From Pseudomonadota bacterium (GTDB lineage Bacteria; Pseudomonadota; Alphaproteobacteria; Rhizobiales; Hyphomicrobiaceae), in NCBI GenBank assembly GCA_023390485.1, contig JAEWCT010000329.1, forward strand, positions 1-7,926: DNA of 7,926 nt. Direction: 5' to 3'. Position numbers and translations under genes: made by a program. This document shows positions 1 through 6,037 of this stretch, in pieces (position 1 is the stretch's first letter; every line of letters begins with the position of its first letter). The notes under the pieces are model-generated. The model made no database searches. It had not been told where the DNA came from and worked only from the letters and a program-made list of their open reading frames with translations.

Positions 1-582
1 GTTCTGGCTTGCGGGGGATACCGGACTGCTTTTCAGCACGCGGAGGACTACGATCTCTGGCTGCGGCTATCGGAACGGCATCACATCGCGAATCTACCGG
101 ATACATTCTTATATTATCGCCTGCATCAATCGCAGGTGGCGTCGCTGTTTCGCGCGCGCCAATCGTTCTCGCGTGATCTCGCCCTCTATGCGGCGCGTGA
201 GAGGGAACGCTCCGGCCGTGACCCGTGCGAAGGACTTTCCGAGGCGCCAAATTTCGAAGCGCTCATGCGTTCGGCAAGCGGGCAACGAACGACCATTCAG
301 GAACTCGCGACCGCCTATGACGCCATCGACGCCATTCAAGAGAAGCGCCGCACATCGCTGACACTCGCAGCGGTTGGGGCGATCCCTGCACTGGCGAAGA
401 TGCGGTATCTCGGCGAGAGCCGGCGACGCCGGTACGCGCTGATAAGAACAGCCGCGTGGACGGCTTTGACGCGCTTCAATCTTGCGACAGCGCTCGAAGC
501 CTATCTGGCGTTTCTGCAATGCCGTATCGGCGACAGCAAGATGTTCCAATCGATGGCGCGAAGCCTTGGTGCGACGGGTTGA
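1..582 (+). CDS. Glycosyltransferase family 2, C-terminal part (5' end outside window)
   Basis: The reading frame is open from base 1 to the TGA at 580-582, giving 193 visible residues. The first residues contain GGYR followed by AEDYDLWLRL and then LPDTFLYYRLHQSQV. This is the hallmark end of a GT-A fold family 2 glycosyltransferase: the ED of AEDYDLW is the usual catalytic/acceptor-side acidic pair, and the YRxHxxQ stretch closes the domain. The nucleotide-sugar-binding N-terminal half, including the DxD motif, is missing because the window starts inside the gene. The remaining ~145 residues are a mostly helical tail rich in Arg and Ala with no obvious membrane segment. By family the enzyme would transfer a sugar from an activated donor onto a surface polysaccharide or glycolipid in the cytoplasm; donor and acceptor cannot be told from this part. 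The gene ends 77 bp before the convergent CBS gene. Confidence 0.85.
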   Translation, partial: VLACGGYRTAFQHAEDYDLWLRLSERHHIANLPDTFLYYRLHQSQVASLFRARQSFSRDLALYAARERERSGRDPCEGLSEAPNFEALMRSASGQRTTIQELATAYDAIDAIQEKRRTSLTLAAVGAIPALAKMRYLGESRRRRYALIRTAAWTALTRFNLATALEAYLAFLQCRIGDSKMFQSMARSLGATG

Positions 583-604
583 CCGTCGGAAAGGCACCGT
601 GCAG

Positions 605-644
605 GCGATGGCCGGCGTGGCACGCGAGCCATGCCGGCTATCGC
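605..644. terminator. Strong hairpin between convergent genes, possible two-way terminator
   Basis: Bases 605-621 pair with 628-644 over 17 positions, all Watson-Crick except two G-T pairs, around a 6-base loop (622-627). It lies between the end of the glycosyltransferase (582) and the end of the convergent CBS gene (660). Position and strength suggest a transcription barrier for both genes, but neither side has a T-run, so it is not a textbook intrinsic terminator. It may instead protect 3' ends or work together with Rho. Confidence 0.5.
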
Positions 645-659
645 TGAGCGGGACGCAAA

Positions 660-1094
660 TCAGCGGACTGCCAACGCGATATCTCGCAGCACGCGTGTCT
701 CGAGCATCACTTCATCCAGGCGGTATTTCAAAATGTCGCCGATGCTGATGATGCCGACGATGCGGTTGCCGTCTTGCACCGGGAGATGGCGGATCCGGCG
801 GTTGGTCATCACTCTTGCCGTGTCCGATATGGAATCGTCGGGCCCGCACGTTACGACGCCGCGGGTCATCAAGTCGGACGCGAGTAATGTGCCAATGTTC
901 GGGCCATGGAATGCAAGCCCGCGCGAAATATCGCGTTCCGAGATGATGCCTTCGAGCGTGCCTGCGCCTCCGCTCACGACCAGAGCACCGACGTTTTCCT
1001 CAACGAGCCGGTGAGCGACATCGCGAATGGTATCGCCGGGCCGCACGGTCATGACTTCGGTTCCCTTGACCTCCAAGATGTTTGCAACCTTCAT
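660..1094 (-). CDS. Two-CBS-domain protein
   Basis: The protein has 144 residues and consists almost only of a CBS (Bateman) pair. CBS1 covers about residues 8-63 and ends in GIISERDISRGLAFHG. CBS2 covers about 74-128, with DLMTRGVVTCGPDDSI, then RIRHLPVQDGNRIVGIISIGDILK. CBS pairs bind adenine nucleotides or related ligands and act as energy or redox sensors. Stand-alone ones like this are cytoplasmic and regulate partners that cannot be named here. The C-terminal helix (RLDEVMLETRVLRDIALAVR) is typical of alphaproteobacterial stand-alone members. The ATG start is supported by GGAGA at 1101-1105 on the minus strand, 6 bases upstream. The gene is transcribed alone, diverging from the efflux operon and converging on the glycosyltransferase. 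The family assignment is firm; the role is not. Confidence 0.93.
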   Translation of the reverse strand: MKVANILEVKGTEVMTVRPGDTIRDVAHRLVEENVGALVVSGGAGTLEGIISERDISRGLAFHGPNIGTLLASDLMTRGVVTCGPDDSISDTARVMTNRRIRHLPVQDGNRIVGIISIGDILKYRLDEVMLETRVLRDIALAVR

Positions 1095-1542
1095 GGCTCG
1101 TCTCCGGGTTACACCCTGAATACTCTCAGTGGGACCTCATCGGCGCGGAAGGTCAAGTGCTAGCTTCATCCCTGCCTGAGAAACTTATTTGTGAAGACCG
1201 TTTTGGCCGAAGATCGTGACATACTTCCGATTTTCGAGACGGAATTAATGATCGATCAAATGTTTTGGGAGCTCCGCGCGGCGCGGAAGGTTTGCCTCCA
1301 ACAATGTACAATTGTACCATTGGCAAGCTGCCATTCCAAGATCGCGCGACACGGGATCCCTTAGATGACGGCCGATCCGGTTCGGGTGATCGTCATTTCA
1401 TTTCGCGCGATGGGGTGCATTTGCGATCGACGTCCCAAGGATAGCCGGAGAGCGAGCCATCGTTTCGAACACGATCTCTTAACATCTCGGAACCGGGTTT
1501 CTCTTATGTTTGGAGGTTCGATCCCAGGCGATCTTGATCTCG
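1095..1542. other. 448-bp non-coding divergent region with several palindromes
   Basis: This gap separates the 5' ends of the CBS gene (-) and the FUSC gene (+), so it must hold promoters for both. I see no credible gene in it; open frames here are short or run out of frame into the FUSC gene. It holds a 10-bp palindrome TGATCGATCA (1249-1258), a 15-bp GC palindrome (1273-1287), a 12-bp palindrome (1306-1317), TGGCA-3-TGCCA (1321-1333) and an imperfect one around TTCGAA (1459-1475). A 13-bp direct repeat, CGGCGCGGAAGGT, occurs at 1141-1153 and 1279-1291. No promoter for the CBS gene stood out. Confidence 0.6.
1292..1320 (+). promoter_or_regulatory. Possible promoter of the efflux operon with a palindrome in its spacer
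   Basis: TTGCCT (1292-1297) and TACCAT (1315-1320) are separated by exactly 17 bp, and each matches the sigma-70 consensus at 4 of 6 positions. The spacer holds the perfect palindrome GTACAATTGTAC (1306-1317), which overlaps the -10 box. This is the usual placement for a TetR- or MarR-type repressor site. The predicted transcript would have a leader of about 215 bases before the FUSC start. The boxes are weak, so the promoter is an inference; the palindrome is seen directly. Confidence 0.35.
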
Positions 1543-3540
1543 ATGGACGCCATGACATCGTCGGTAGCGCAGGAAAAATCGGGTGGCGGCTTTTCGAATT
1601 TCTTGGCCACGGCGGTGCCGGCGCTGCTCTTCGGATTGCGTCTCGCGACTGCGGTGTGCCTGGCGCTCTACACGGCATTCTATCTCGAGCTCGATACGCC
1701 ATACTGGGCGGGAACGTCGGCTGCGATCGTCTGCCAGCCGATTGTCGGGTCGTCGCTGCTTAAAGGCTTCTACCGGTTGGTTGGGACGATCGTCGGAGCG
1801 GTAGCTTCGGTCGTGCTCACGGCCATCTTTCCGCAGGACCGCTTCGGATTCCTGTTCGGAATGCTCGTCTGGGCTGCGGCCTGCTCCTTCGTTTCGACGT
1901 TGTTGAAGAATTTTGCATCCTATGCGGCTTTGCTGGCGGGCTACACGCTGATCATCATCGCCAACAATTCCATTCCGGATCCCGACCAGATCTTCTTCAT
2001 CGCTATCAATCGCGCTTCTGAGATTAGCATAGGGATCGTCAGCGGAACGTTGGTGATGGCGCTGACAGATCTCGGCAATTCGCCTCAGAGATTGCGAATG
2101 CTGTTATCGCAGCTCATCGAGGAGATTGCTCAGCATTTCGCGGTGCTACTCGCGGACCCGTGGAGCGCAACGGGGCCTGAAACGCGGCGCGCTCTCGTAA
2201 AGAGGATTTCGGCTCTCGCCCCCATCGTCGATCAGGCGGCAGGCGAATCCGCGGAAATCCTGCAGCGAAGATCCATCCTTCGCGTCGCGATTGATGGCCT
2301 ATATACGGCGATTTCCGGCGCGCGGGTCGTGGAGACGCATTTGCGCGGGATTGCTCCCGCCGATGCGCGACGCGTTGCGGCGGCGATTGCGGATGATCTT
2401 CCTTCGGACTGGAGTCGCGGGCCCGCCCGGGATCGGGATGCAGACGCGCTGCTGGTCCGCAAATTCATGGCCATGAAGACTGACGATGTATCGTTGCGAC
2501 TGAGTGCGGACGCGAGTGCGGAAGTTGCGTCGGGCCTCGAGGCGGCAGCTAACGGGCTCGCACTGTTGTCCAATCCGGCGCATGCGCGTGATGTCGTCCG
2601 CATTCCGAGCATCGTTGTCGCCGATTATCTTCCGGCTCTCGTCAATGCCGTGCGCGTCTTCGTCGGAGTCGGTGTCGTGGTGATCTATTGGATCATCTCG
2701 CAATGGCCGAATGGACTTTTCGCCGTTACGTTTACGGCGGTGACGATCATGCTGTTCGCGCCATTGCCGGAAGGGTCCGGGAAGGCCGCGTTGGGGCTGG
2801 TGGTTGGCACGCTGTTTGGGGCTGTGGTCGCCGGTGTTCTCAAGTTCACGGCGCTGATCAATCACGAAACGTTTCTCGCATTCAGTCTCATCTTGTCGAT
2901 GGCTCTCGTTCCGATAGGGGCGTTATCGACTCTGCCGTTTTTCGCGCCTTACTTCGTTCCTGCAACCGTCAATTTCGTACCGCTCGTTGCGCCGACCAAC
3001 GTGATGGTCTTTGATCCGGAGGTTTATCTGAATACCGCGTTCGGACTGGTTGCCGGATGCGTGGCGGGAGCGGTTACGCTTCTGGTGATACCTCAGCCTT
3101 CTCCAGGCGTCCGGGCGCAGCGTCTGGTCGACCTATCCATTCGCGATCTCCGTCGTCTCGCGGCGGGACAACGGCGCTGGACGTTCAGACAGTGGCAGGG
3201 GCGCATGTACTCGCGGTTGGTGGCCCTTCCTGCGGAGTGCGAGCCGGTTCAGCGATCGCGGTTGGCGGCGACACTGACGGTCGGCGTGCAGGTCATTCGA
3301 TTGCGTCACTTGTCAAAGGATAGCCGGACCAGCGCCGAAATTTCGGATATTCTTGCCGCCCTGGGCGCCGGAGATTTACCGAGGCTTCAGCATACATTGG
3401 CAGAGCTTGACAAGGAGATCGCGTCGATCCCGGTTGATCAACCTGGCATGCGCGGACGGATGCGCGCGCGGGCGATGTTGCTTGCCATCGCTGAAGCCGT
3501 TGACCGTCAGGGCGATTATTTCGGAAGCCAGCCGTCATGA
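1543..3540 (+). CDS. FUSC-family inner-membrane transporter (AaeB-like efflux)
   Basis: The protein has 665 residues from ATG 1543, close to the usual length for fusaric-acid-resistance/AaeB transporters. It shows the family's two-block design. A first group of about six membrane segments (residues ~20-177) carries PYW at 53-55 and QPIVGSSLLKGFYRLVGT at 65-82. A cytoplasmic helical region follows, then a second membrane group (~364-516) and a soluble C-terminal part (~517-665). The family exports aromatic acids and other small toxic molecules with a HlyD-type adaptor. The substrate here is unknown. The start is uncertain: a TTG at 1510 would add 11 residues and an ATG at 1552 would remove three. 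The only GGAGG (1512-1516) is too far from either ATG, while AGGCGA (1526-1531) lies 11 bases before ATG 1543. The stop overlaps the next start by 4 bp (ATGA), showing translational coupling. Confidence 0.92.
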   Translation: MDAMTSSVAQEKSGGGFSNFLATAVPALLFGLRLATAVCLALYTAFYLELDTPYWAGTSAAIVCQPIVGSSLLKGFYRLVGTIVGAVASVVLTAIFPQDRFGFLFGMLVWAAACSFVSTLLKNFASYAALLAGYTLIIIANNSIPDPDQIFFIAINRASEISIGIVSGTLVMALTDLGNSPQRLRMLLSQLIEEIAQHFAVLLADPWSATGPETRRALVKRISALAPIVDQAAGESAEILQRRSILRVAIDGLYTAISGARVVETHLRGIAPADARRVAAAIADDLPSDWSRGPARDRDADALLVRKFMAMKTDDVSLRLSADASAEVASGLEAAANGLALLSNPAHARDVVRIPSIVVADYLPALVNAVRVFVGVGVVVIYWIISQWPNGLFAVTFTAVTIMLFAPLPEGSGKAALGLVVGTLFGAVVAGVLKFTALINHETFLAFSLILSMALVPIGALSTLPFFAPYFVPATVNFVPLVAPTNVMVFDPEVYLNTAFGLVAGCVAGAVTLLVIPQPSPGVRAQRLVDLSIRDLRRLAAGQRRWTFRQWQGRMYSRLVALPAECEPVQRSRLAATLTVGVQVIRLRHLSKDSRTSAEISDILAALGAGDLPRLQHTLAELDKEIASIPVDQPGMRGRMRARAMLLAIAEAVDRQGDYFGSQPS

Positions 3541-3755
3541 GCTTCGTCGAAATCAACATTCTGGGCGTTCTTATTTCGCCATTTGTGCCGCTGATGGCGT
3601 TGGCCTTCGCGATTACGATGATATGGCGCGTGGTTGCGGTAGAGTTCGGCTGGACGCGCCGCGTTTGGCATCCGGCCCTCTTCGAATTTTCGGTGTTTCT
3701 CATCGTCCTGGCGGCCACGGTCCTGATCTTTGGACACGTTAGAATTTATAACTAG
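3537..3755 (+). CDS. DUF1656 small membrane protein (AaeX-like)
   Basis: The protein has 72 residues. The start MSFVEINILGVLISPFVPL and two hydrophobic segments (about residues 8-31 and 47-67), joined by a basic loop with FGWTRRVWHP, match the DUF1656 family, which includes AaeX of the enterobacterial AaeXAB system. Members are almost always encoded between or beside a FUSC transporter and a HlyD adaptor, as here. Their biochemical role is not established; an accessory inner-membrane subunit is the usual assumption. Its ATG lies inside the stop of the transporter gene (ATGA at 3537-3540), and its stop is 11 bp before the adaptor gene. It is therefore clearly the middle gene of one transcript. 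Confidence 0.93.
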   Translation: MSFVEINILGVLISPFVPLMALAFAITMIWRVVAVEFGWTRRVWHPALFEFSVFLIVLAATVLIFGHVRIYN

Positions 3756-3766
3756 GTCGAGGCATC

Positions 3767-4948
3767 ATGCCGGAGATCGCATCAACCACCCGGAAGTTGC
3801 CGCCGGCGAAGCCAACAGGGCAGGAGACGCCAACTGTCTACAGCTCGCCCTCGATAAAACGACGGCTTCGGATAACGCCGGTCCTTGCGACGCTTTCCAT
3901 GGCGGCGATCGGTGCCGGGGCCGTGTGGATCTTGTGGCAGAATTATATGGGGAAGCCATGGACGCGCGACGGCACGGTCCGTGCTTACGTCGTCTCGGTT
4001 GCGCCGGAGGTGTCCGGAAGGGTGGTCGAACTTCCGATCAATGATAATCAATTCGTCCACAAGGGCGATTTGCTGTTGAAGATCGATCCGCGTGACTTCC
4101 ATGTCGCGGTGGACCTCGCCAAGGCAGGCATCAAGCAGGCCGAGGCTGATCTCGCAAACAAGACCGCGCAGCAAGCGCGACGGAATGCTCTCACGGATCT
4201 GGCGACTTCGGTCGAAGAAAAGCAAACGTTTACATCTGCAGCAGAGATGGCTGAAGCCACGCTCGCTCAGCAGAATGCAAACCTGACACAGGCGAATATC
4301 AATCTCGAGCGGACCGAGCTCAGATCGCCGGTGAATGGATGGATTACGAACCTACAGATACGGCAAGGCGATTACGCGAAAGCAGGGCAGCAGGCGTTGT
4401 CCGTCGTAGATTCAGATTCGTTCTGGCTTGATGGCTATTTTGAAGAAACAGCACTCAAGCAGATCCGCGATGGCGATCCCGCGAAGATCTGGTTGCTCGG
4501 CTATAACAAGGTCTTGCACGGACGCGTCGACAGCGTTGCGCGTGGTATCGTCGTGTCAAATGCCACGCCAGGAAACAGTGGGCTTGCGACCGTCAATCCG
4601 ATCTTCACCTGGGTGAGGCTGGCGCAACGCGTCCCGGTGCGCATTCATTTCGAAGATGTCCCGGAGGATTTGCGCCTTGTCATCGGGATGACAGCGACAA
4701 TTGAGATTCAGCCGAAGTCCGAAGGCGCAAGGCCTGGGGCTCATGAACCTGAACCCCAGAAGCCTGACGTTCAGAAACCTGACACCCCAAAGCCTGCGGT
4801 CCAAACGCCGGAGGCTGAAAAGCAGACGGGCGACAAGGGAAACAACGGCGAAAAAGTCGGGAAGAGCGGGAAAAGCGACGACAGCAATACGAGCGACCTG
4901 AGCCGCAAGAGCGATAAGCACCACAAGAGGTCAGCTCACGGACAATGA
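3767..4948 (+). CDS. HlyD-family periplasmic adaptor of the efflux operon (AaeA/EmrA-like)
   Basis: The protein has 393 residues. A short cytoplasmic N-terminus with a basic KRRLR is followed by one membrane anchor (~37-59). Next come the first barrel-sandwich half (APEVSGRVVELPINDNQFVH, then KGDLLLKIDP, ~79-108), an Ala/Gln-rich coiled coil (~114-183) and the second half, LRSPVNGWITNLQIRQGDYAKAG (split by the hairpin, ~185-207). The beta-barrel follows, with FWLDGYFEET (~219-228) and RVPVRIHF (~288-295). The adaptor would join the FUSC pump to an outer-membrane channel, which is not encoded in this window. Residues ~316-393 are an extra low-complexity tail: first Pro/Lys-rich with repeated KPD/KPA units, then Gly/Lys/Ser-rich, ending in HHKR. 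AaeA-type proteins usually stop near 310, so this is a clear extension. GAGG at 3759-3762 is only 4 bases from the ATG, a tight spacing. Confidence 0.92.
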   Translation: MPEIASTTRKLPPAKPTGQETPTVYSSPSIKRRLRITPVLATLSMAAIGAGAVWILWQNYMGKPWTRDGTVRAYVVSVAPEVSGRVVELPINDNQFVHKGDLLLKIDPRDFHVAVDLAKAGIKQAEADLANKTAQQARRNALTDLATSVEEKQTFTSAAEMAEATLAQQNANLTQANINLERTELRSPVNGWITNLQIRQGDYAKAGQQALSVVDSDSFWLDGYFEETALKQIRDGDPAKIWLLGYNKVLHGRVDSVARGIVVSNATPGNSGLATVNPIFTWVRLAQRVPVRIHFEDVPEDLRLVIGMTATIEIQPKSEGARPGAHEPEPQKPDVQKPDTPKPAVQTPEAEKQTGDKGNNGEKVGKSGKSDDSNTSDLSRKSDKHHKRSAHGQ

Positions 4949-4979
4949 GCGCTCATCAGGTGCTGCGCCACGACAGATT

Positions 4980-4989
4980 ATTTTAAAAT
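4980..4989. promoter_or_regulatory. AT-rich palindrome ATTTTAAAAT, possible -10 region
   Basis: A perfect 10-bp palindrome lies in an AT-rich island of an otherwise GC-rich gap (4949-5044) after the efflux operon. TAAAAT (4984-4989) resembles a -10 box and is placed to drive the small gene at 5045 with a leader of about 50 bases. No good -35 box is visible 16-18 bp upstream (TGCTGC at 4961-4966), so this is a weak candidate. Confidence 0.22.
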
Positions 4990-5031
4990 GTAAGGAACTG
5001 AGGGCGGGCGCTGCTGTTGTCCCCCAAACTT

Positions 5032-5036
5032 GAGGA
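5032..5036 (+). promoter_or_regulatory. Ribosome binding site fixing the start at 5045
   Basis: GAGGA stands 8 bases before ATG 5045. An in-frame TTG at 5030 overlaps this site, so the ATG is the better start. Confidence 0.6.
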
Positions 5037-5044
5037 TCAGTTCC

Positions 5045-5224
5045 ATGTCGCCTTTTTCGCAAAGCATCGCCAAGAAAATGAAGCTCGCTGCCAACGAGGA
5101 ATTGGCGCGGCGGTACGCGCGGCGTCAACAGCGTGCCCGAGCCGTACAGGACCGGCAGGGGAGGACTGTCACTGTCGTGAACGTTCAACGCTGCAACCGG
5201 TCGAACGGTCTGCTCGACGAGTAG
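5045..5224 (+). CDS. Small basic protein of 59 residues, unrecognised
   Basis: I do not recognise this protein. It has 59 residues with no signal peptide or membrane segment, so it is probably cytoplasmic. Residues ~8-35 form a likely amphipathic, strongly basic helix (KKMKLAANEELARRYARRQQ). A short strand-like stretch (TVTVVNVQRC) and a polar acidic end (GLLDE) follow, and there is a single Cys at residue 50. The good ribosome binding site at 5032-5036 and a distinct gap on each side (96 and 125 bp) support a real gene with its own expression. The basic helix would suit nucleic-acid or ribosome binding, but that is a guess. A different frame across the same stretch gives a Cys/Arg-rich product without comparable start signals, so I prefer this frame. 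Confidence 0.55.
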   Translation: MSPFSQSIAKKMKLAANEELARRYARRQQRARAVQDRQGRTVTVVNVQRCNRSNGLLDE

Positions 5225-5320
5225 GCAGGGCCATTGTCGTTTTCCCTCGGCTACGTCAAACCGTCCCTCGGCGCGCTCGGGAGTAAGCCTTTGTTTACCC
5301 CGCTACGGCACATTCGTTTG

Positions 5321-5336
5321 AAATCTATTCAGATTT
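5321..5336. repeat. Inverted repeat AAATCT-4-AGATTT just before a start site
   Basis: Perfect 6-bp arms (5321-5326 and 5331-5336) flank a 4-base loop. The right arm abuts the GGAG ribosome binding site (5337-5340) of the gene starting at 5350. It could be an operator or a small mRNA hairpin affecting translation. The arms are AT-rich, so the RNA hairpin would be weak. Confidence 0.35.
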
Positions 5337-5349
5337 GGAGCCGTTCGTC

Positions 5350-5838
5350 ATGCGTCGCTCGTGGGTTTTGGGCTCAGCCGCCCTCGCTATTCTTGTTGTG
5401 GCTCTGCCGCTGACGCGGGTGCTCGCCGAAAACGCGGAAACGGAGGGCTCGCAGATCGAGGCGGCTGGCGCCGATGCCGATCCGCACGGTTCGGCGAAAA
5501 ATCTCAATACCATTCCCGAGGACGGCTTCAGCTCACAGCGACTCGCGGGGCCTGATAATTCTCTCGTTCGCCAGTTGATCGCGTCGCGGCCGAACGAAGA
5601 CTTGGTGATTTGCGTCGCGGGAGGTTTTTCTGGTCGCGACCCAGTCGTCTACGCGCAGCCGATGGCAAAGTCCGCTCGCGCAGTGATCGCGCCGCAAACA
5701 TCGCTCAACGGTCCGATGCAGAACCCGGGTCAGAAAATCGACACGTCTCGGAAACCGGGCAAGGCAGCGGCGGCGGACGTACCGCTCATGCCGTCGCAAA
5801 ACCCGCATGCGCCGGCGGTCATCAACCGGACGAACTAG
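5350..5838 (+). CDS. Secreted protein of unknown function (162 residues)
   Basis: I do not recognise this family. The protein starts with a clear Sec signal peptide: MRRS, a hydrophobic core (~6-20) and a likely cleavage site after VLA at residue 26. The mature part begins acidic (ENAETEG, then ADADPHG). A likely folded core spans ~70-105 (NSLVRQLIASRPNEDLVICV, then AGGFSGRDPVVYAQP) and holds the only Cys (88). The last ~55 residues are rich in Pro, Ala, Asn and Gln and are probably disordered (MQNPGQKI, MPSQNPHAPAVINRTN). One mature Cys argues against a disulfide within the chain. The start at ATG 5350 is chosen because GGAG (5337-5340) lies 9 bases upstream; an in-frame TTG at 5335 overlaps that site and would weaken the signal peptide. 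It would act in the periplasm or outside. The neighbours suggest an envelope role, without proof. Confidence 0.72.
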   Translation: MRRSWVLGSAALAILVVALPLTRVLAENAETEGSQIEAAGADADPHGSAKNLNTIPEDGFSSQRLAGPDNSLVRQLIASRPNEDLVICVAGGFSGRDPVVYAQPMAKSARAVIAPQTSLNGPMQNPGQKIDTSRKPGKAAAADVPLMPSQNPHAPAVINRTN

Positions 5839-5914
5839 CGGCTTCGAGGTTCGCCCTGAAATAGAGCAGGAGCGAGGCGAAAGCCCCCCAGATTTCCCTC
5901 GATTTGTTCATTTT

Positions 5915-5970
5915 GCGCAGCTGATTGTTGCGCCGATGTAATTCGCGCGGTGGCGACGGATCAGCTGCGC
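5915..5970. other. Long imperfect hairpin upstream of the Spy-like gene
   Basis: GCGCAGCTGAT (5915-5925) and ATCAGCTGCGC (5960-5970) are perfect 11-bp inverted repeats. Pairing continues inward: 5926 with 5959, 5927-5931 with 5953-5957 after a one-base bulge, and 5933-5935 with 5948-5950. This makes a stem of about 20 pairs around a loop at 5936-5947. It ends 67 bases before ATG 6038 and begins 76 bases after the previous stop. No T-run follows on either strand, so it is not a standard terminator. It could be a leader structure, an RNA processing site, or a dyad operator. Confidence 0.5.
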
Positions 5971-6024
5971 GTCCTCGTTGTTACCTCCGACGGCCGGCAA
6001 ATTCCCCTGCCTATCCCCGGCCCG

Positions 6025-6031
6025 AAGGAGA
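6025..6031 (+). promoter_or_regulatory. Ribosome binding site fixing the start at 6038
   Basis: AAGGAGA stands 6 bases before ATG 6038. This is the strongest such site in the window, and it rules out the upstream in-frame TTG at 5978, which would also bury the signal peptide. Confidence 0.8.
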
Positions 6032-6037
6032 CTGCCA

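Noticed and set aside
109..597. 162-residue minus-strand frame opposite the glycosyltransferase
   Set aside because: The plus strand carries recognisable glycosyltransferase motifs; the minus product is Arg-rich and featureless.
1248..1259. TGATCGATCA as an FNR/FixK box
   Set aside because: FNR-type sites are TTGAT-N4-ATCAA; here the half-sites are too close together.
1489..1518. GGAACC upstream of the FUSC gene as an EcfG-type -35 box
   Set aside because: No CGTT-like box occurs at 16-17 bases downstream; the nearest GGTT is too far.
1365..1763. 132-residue open frame before and across the FUSC start
   Set aside because: It overlaps the conserved first membrane region of the FUSC protein in a different frame and shows no family features or good ribosome binding site.
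4994..5018. GGAACT-N15-TGTT, resembling an EcfG general-stress promoter before the small gene
   Set aside because: The spacing is one or two bases short of the usual 16-17 and the second box is off consensus by one base; too weak to annotate without expression data.
5017..5286. 89-residue Cys/Arg-rich frame overlapping the 59-residue gene
   Set aside because: It starts at TTG without a good ribosome binding site and runs past the next gap; the 59-residue frame has much better start signals.
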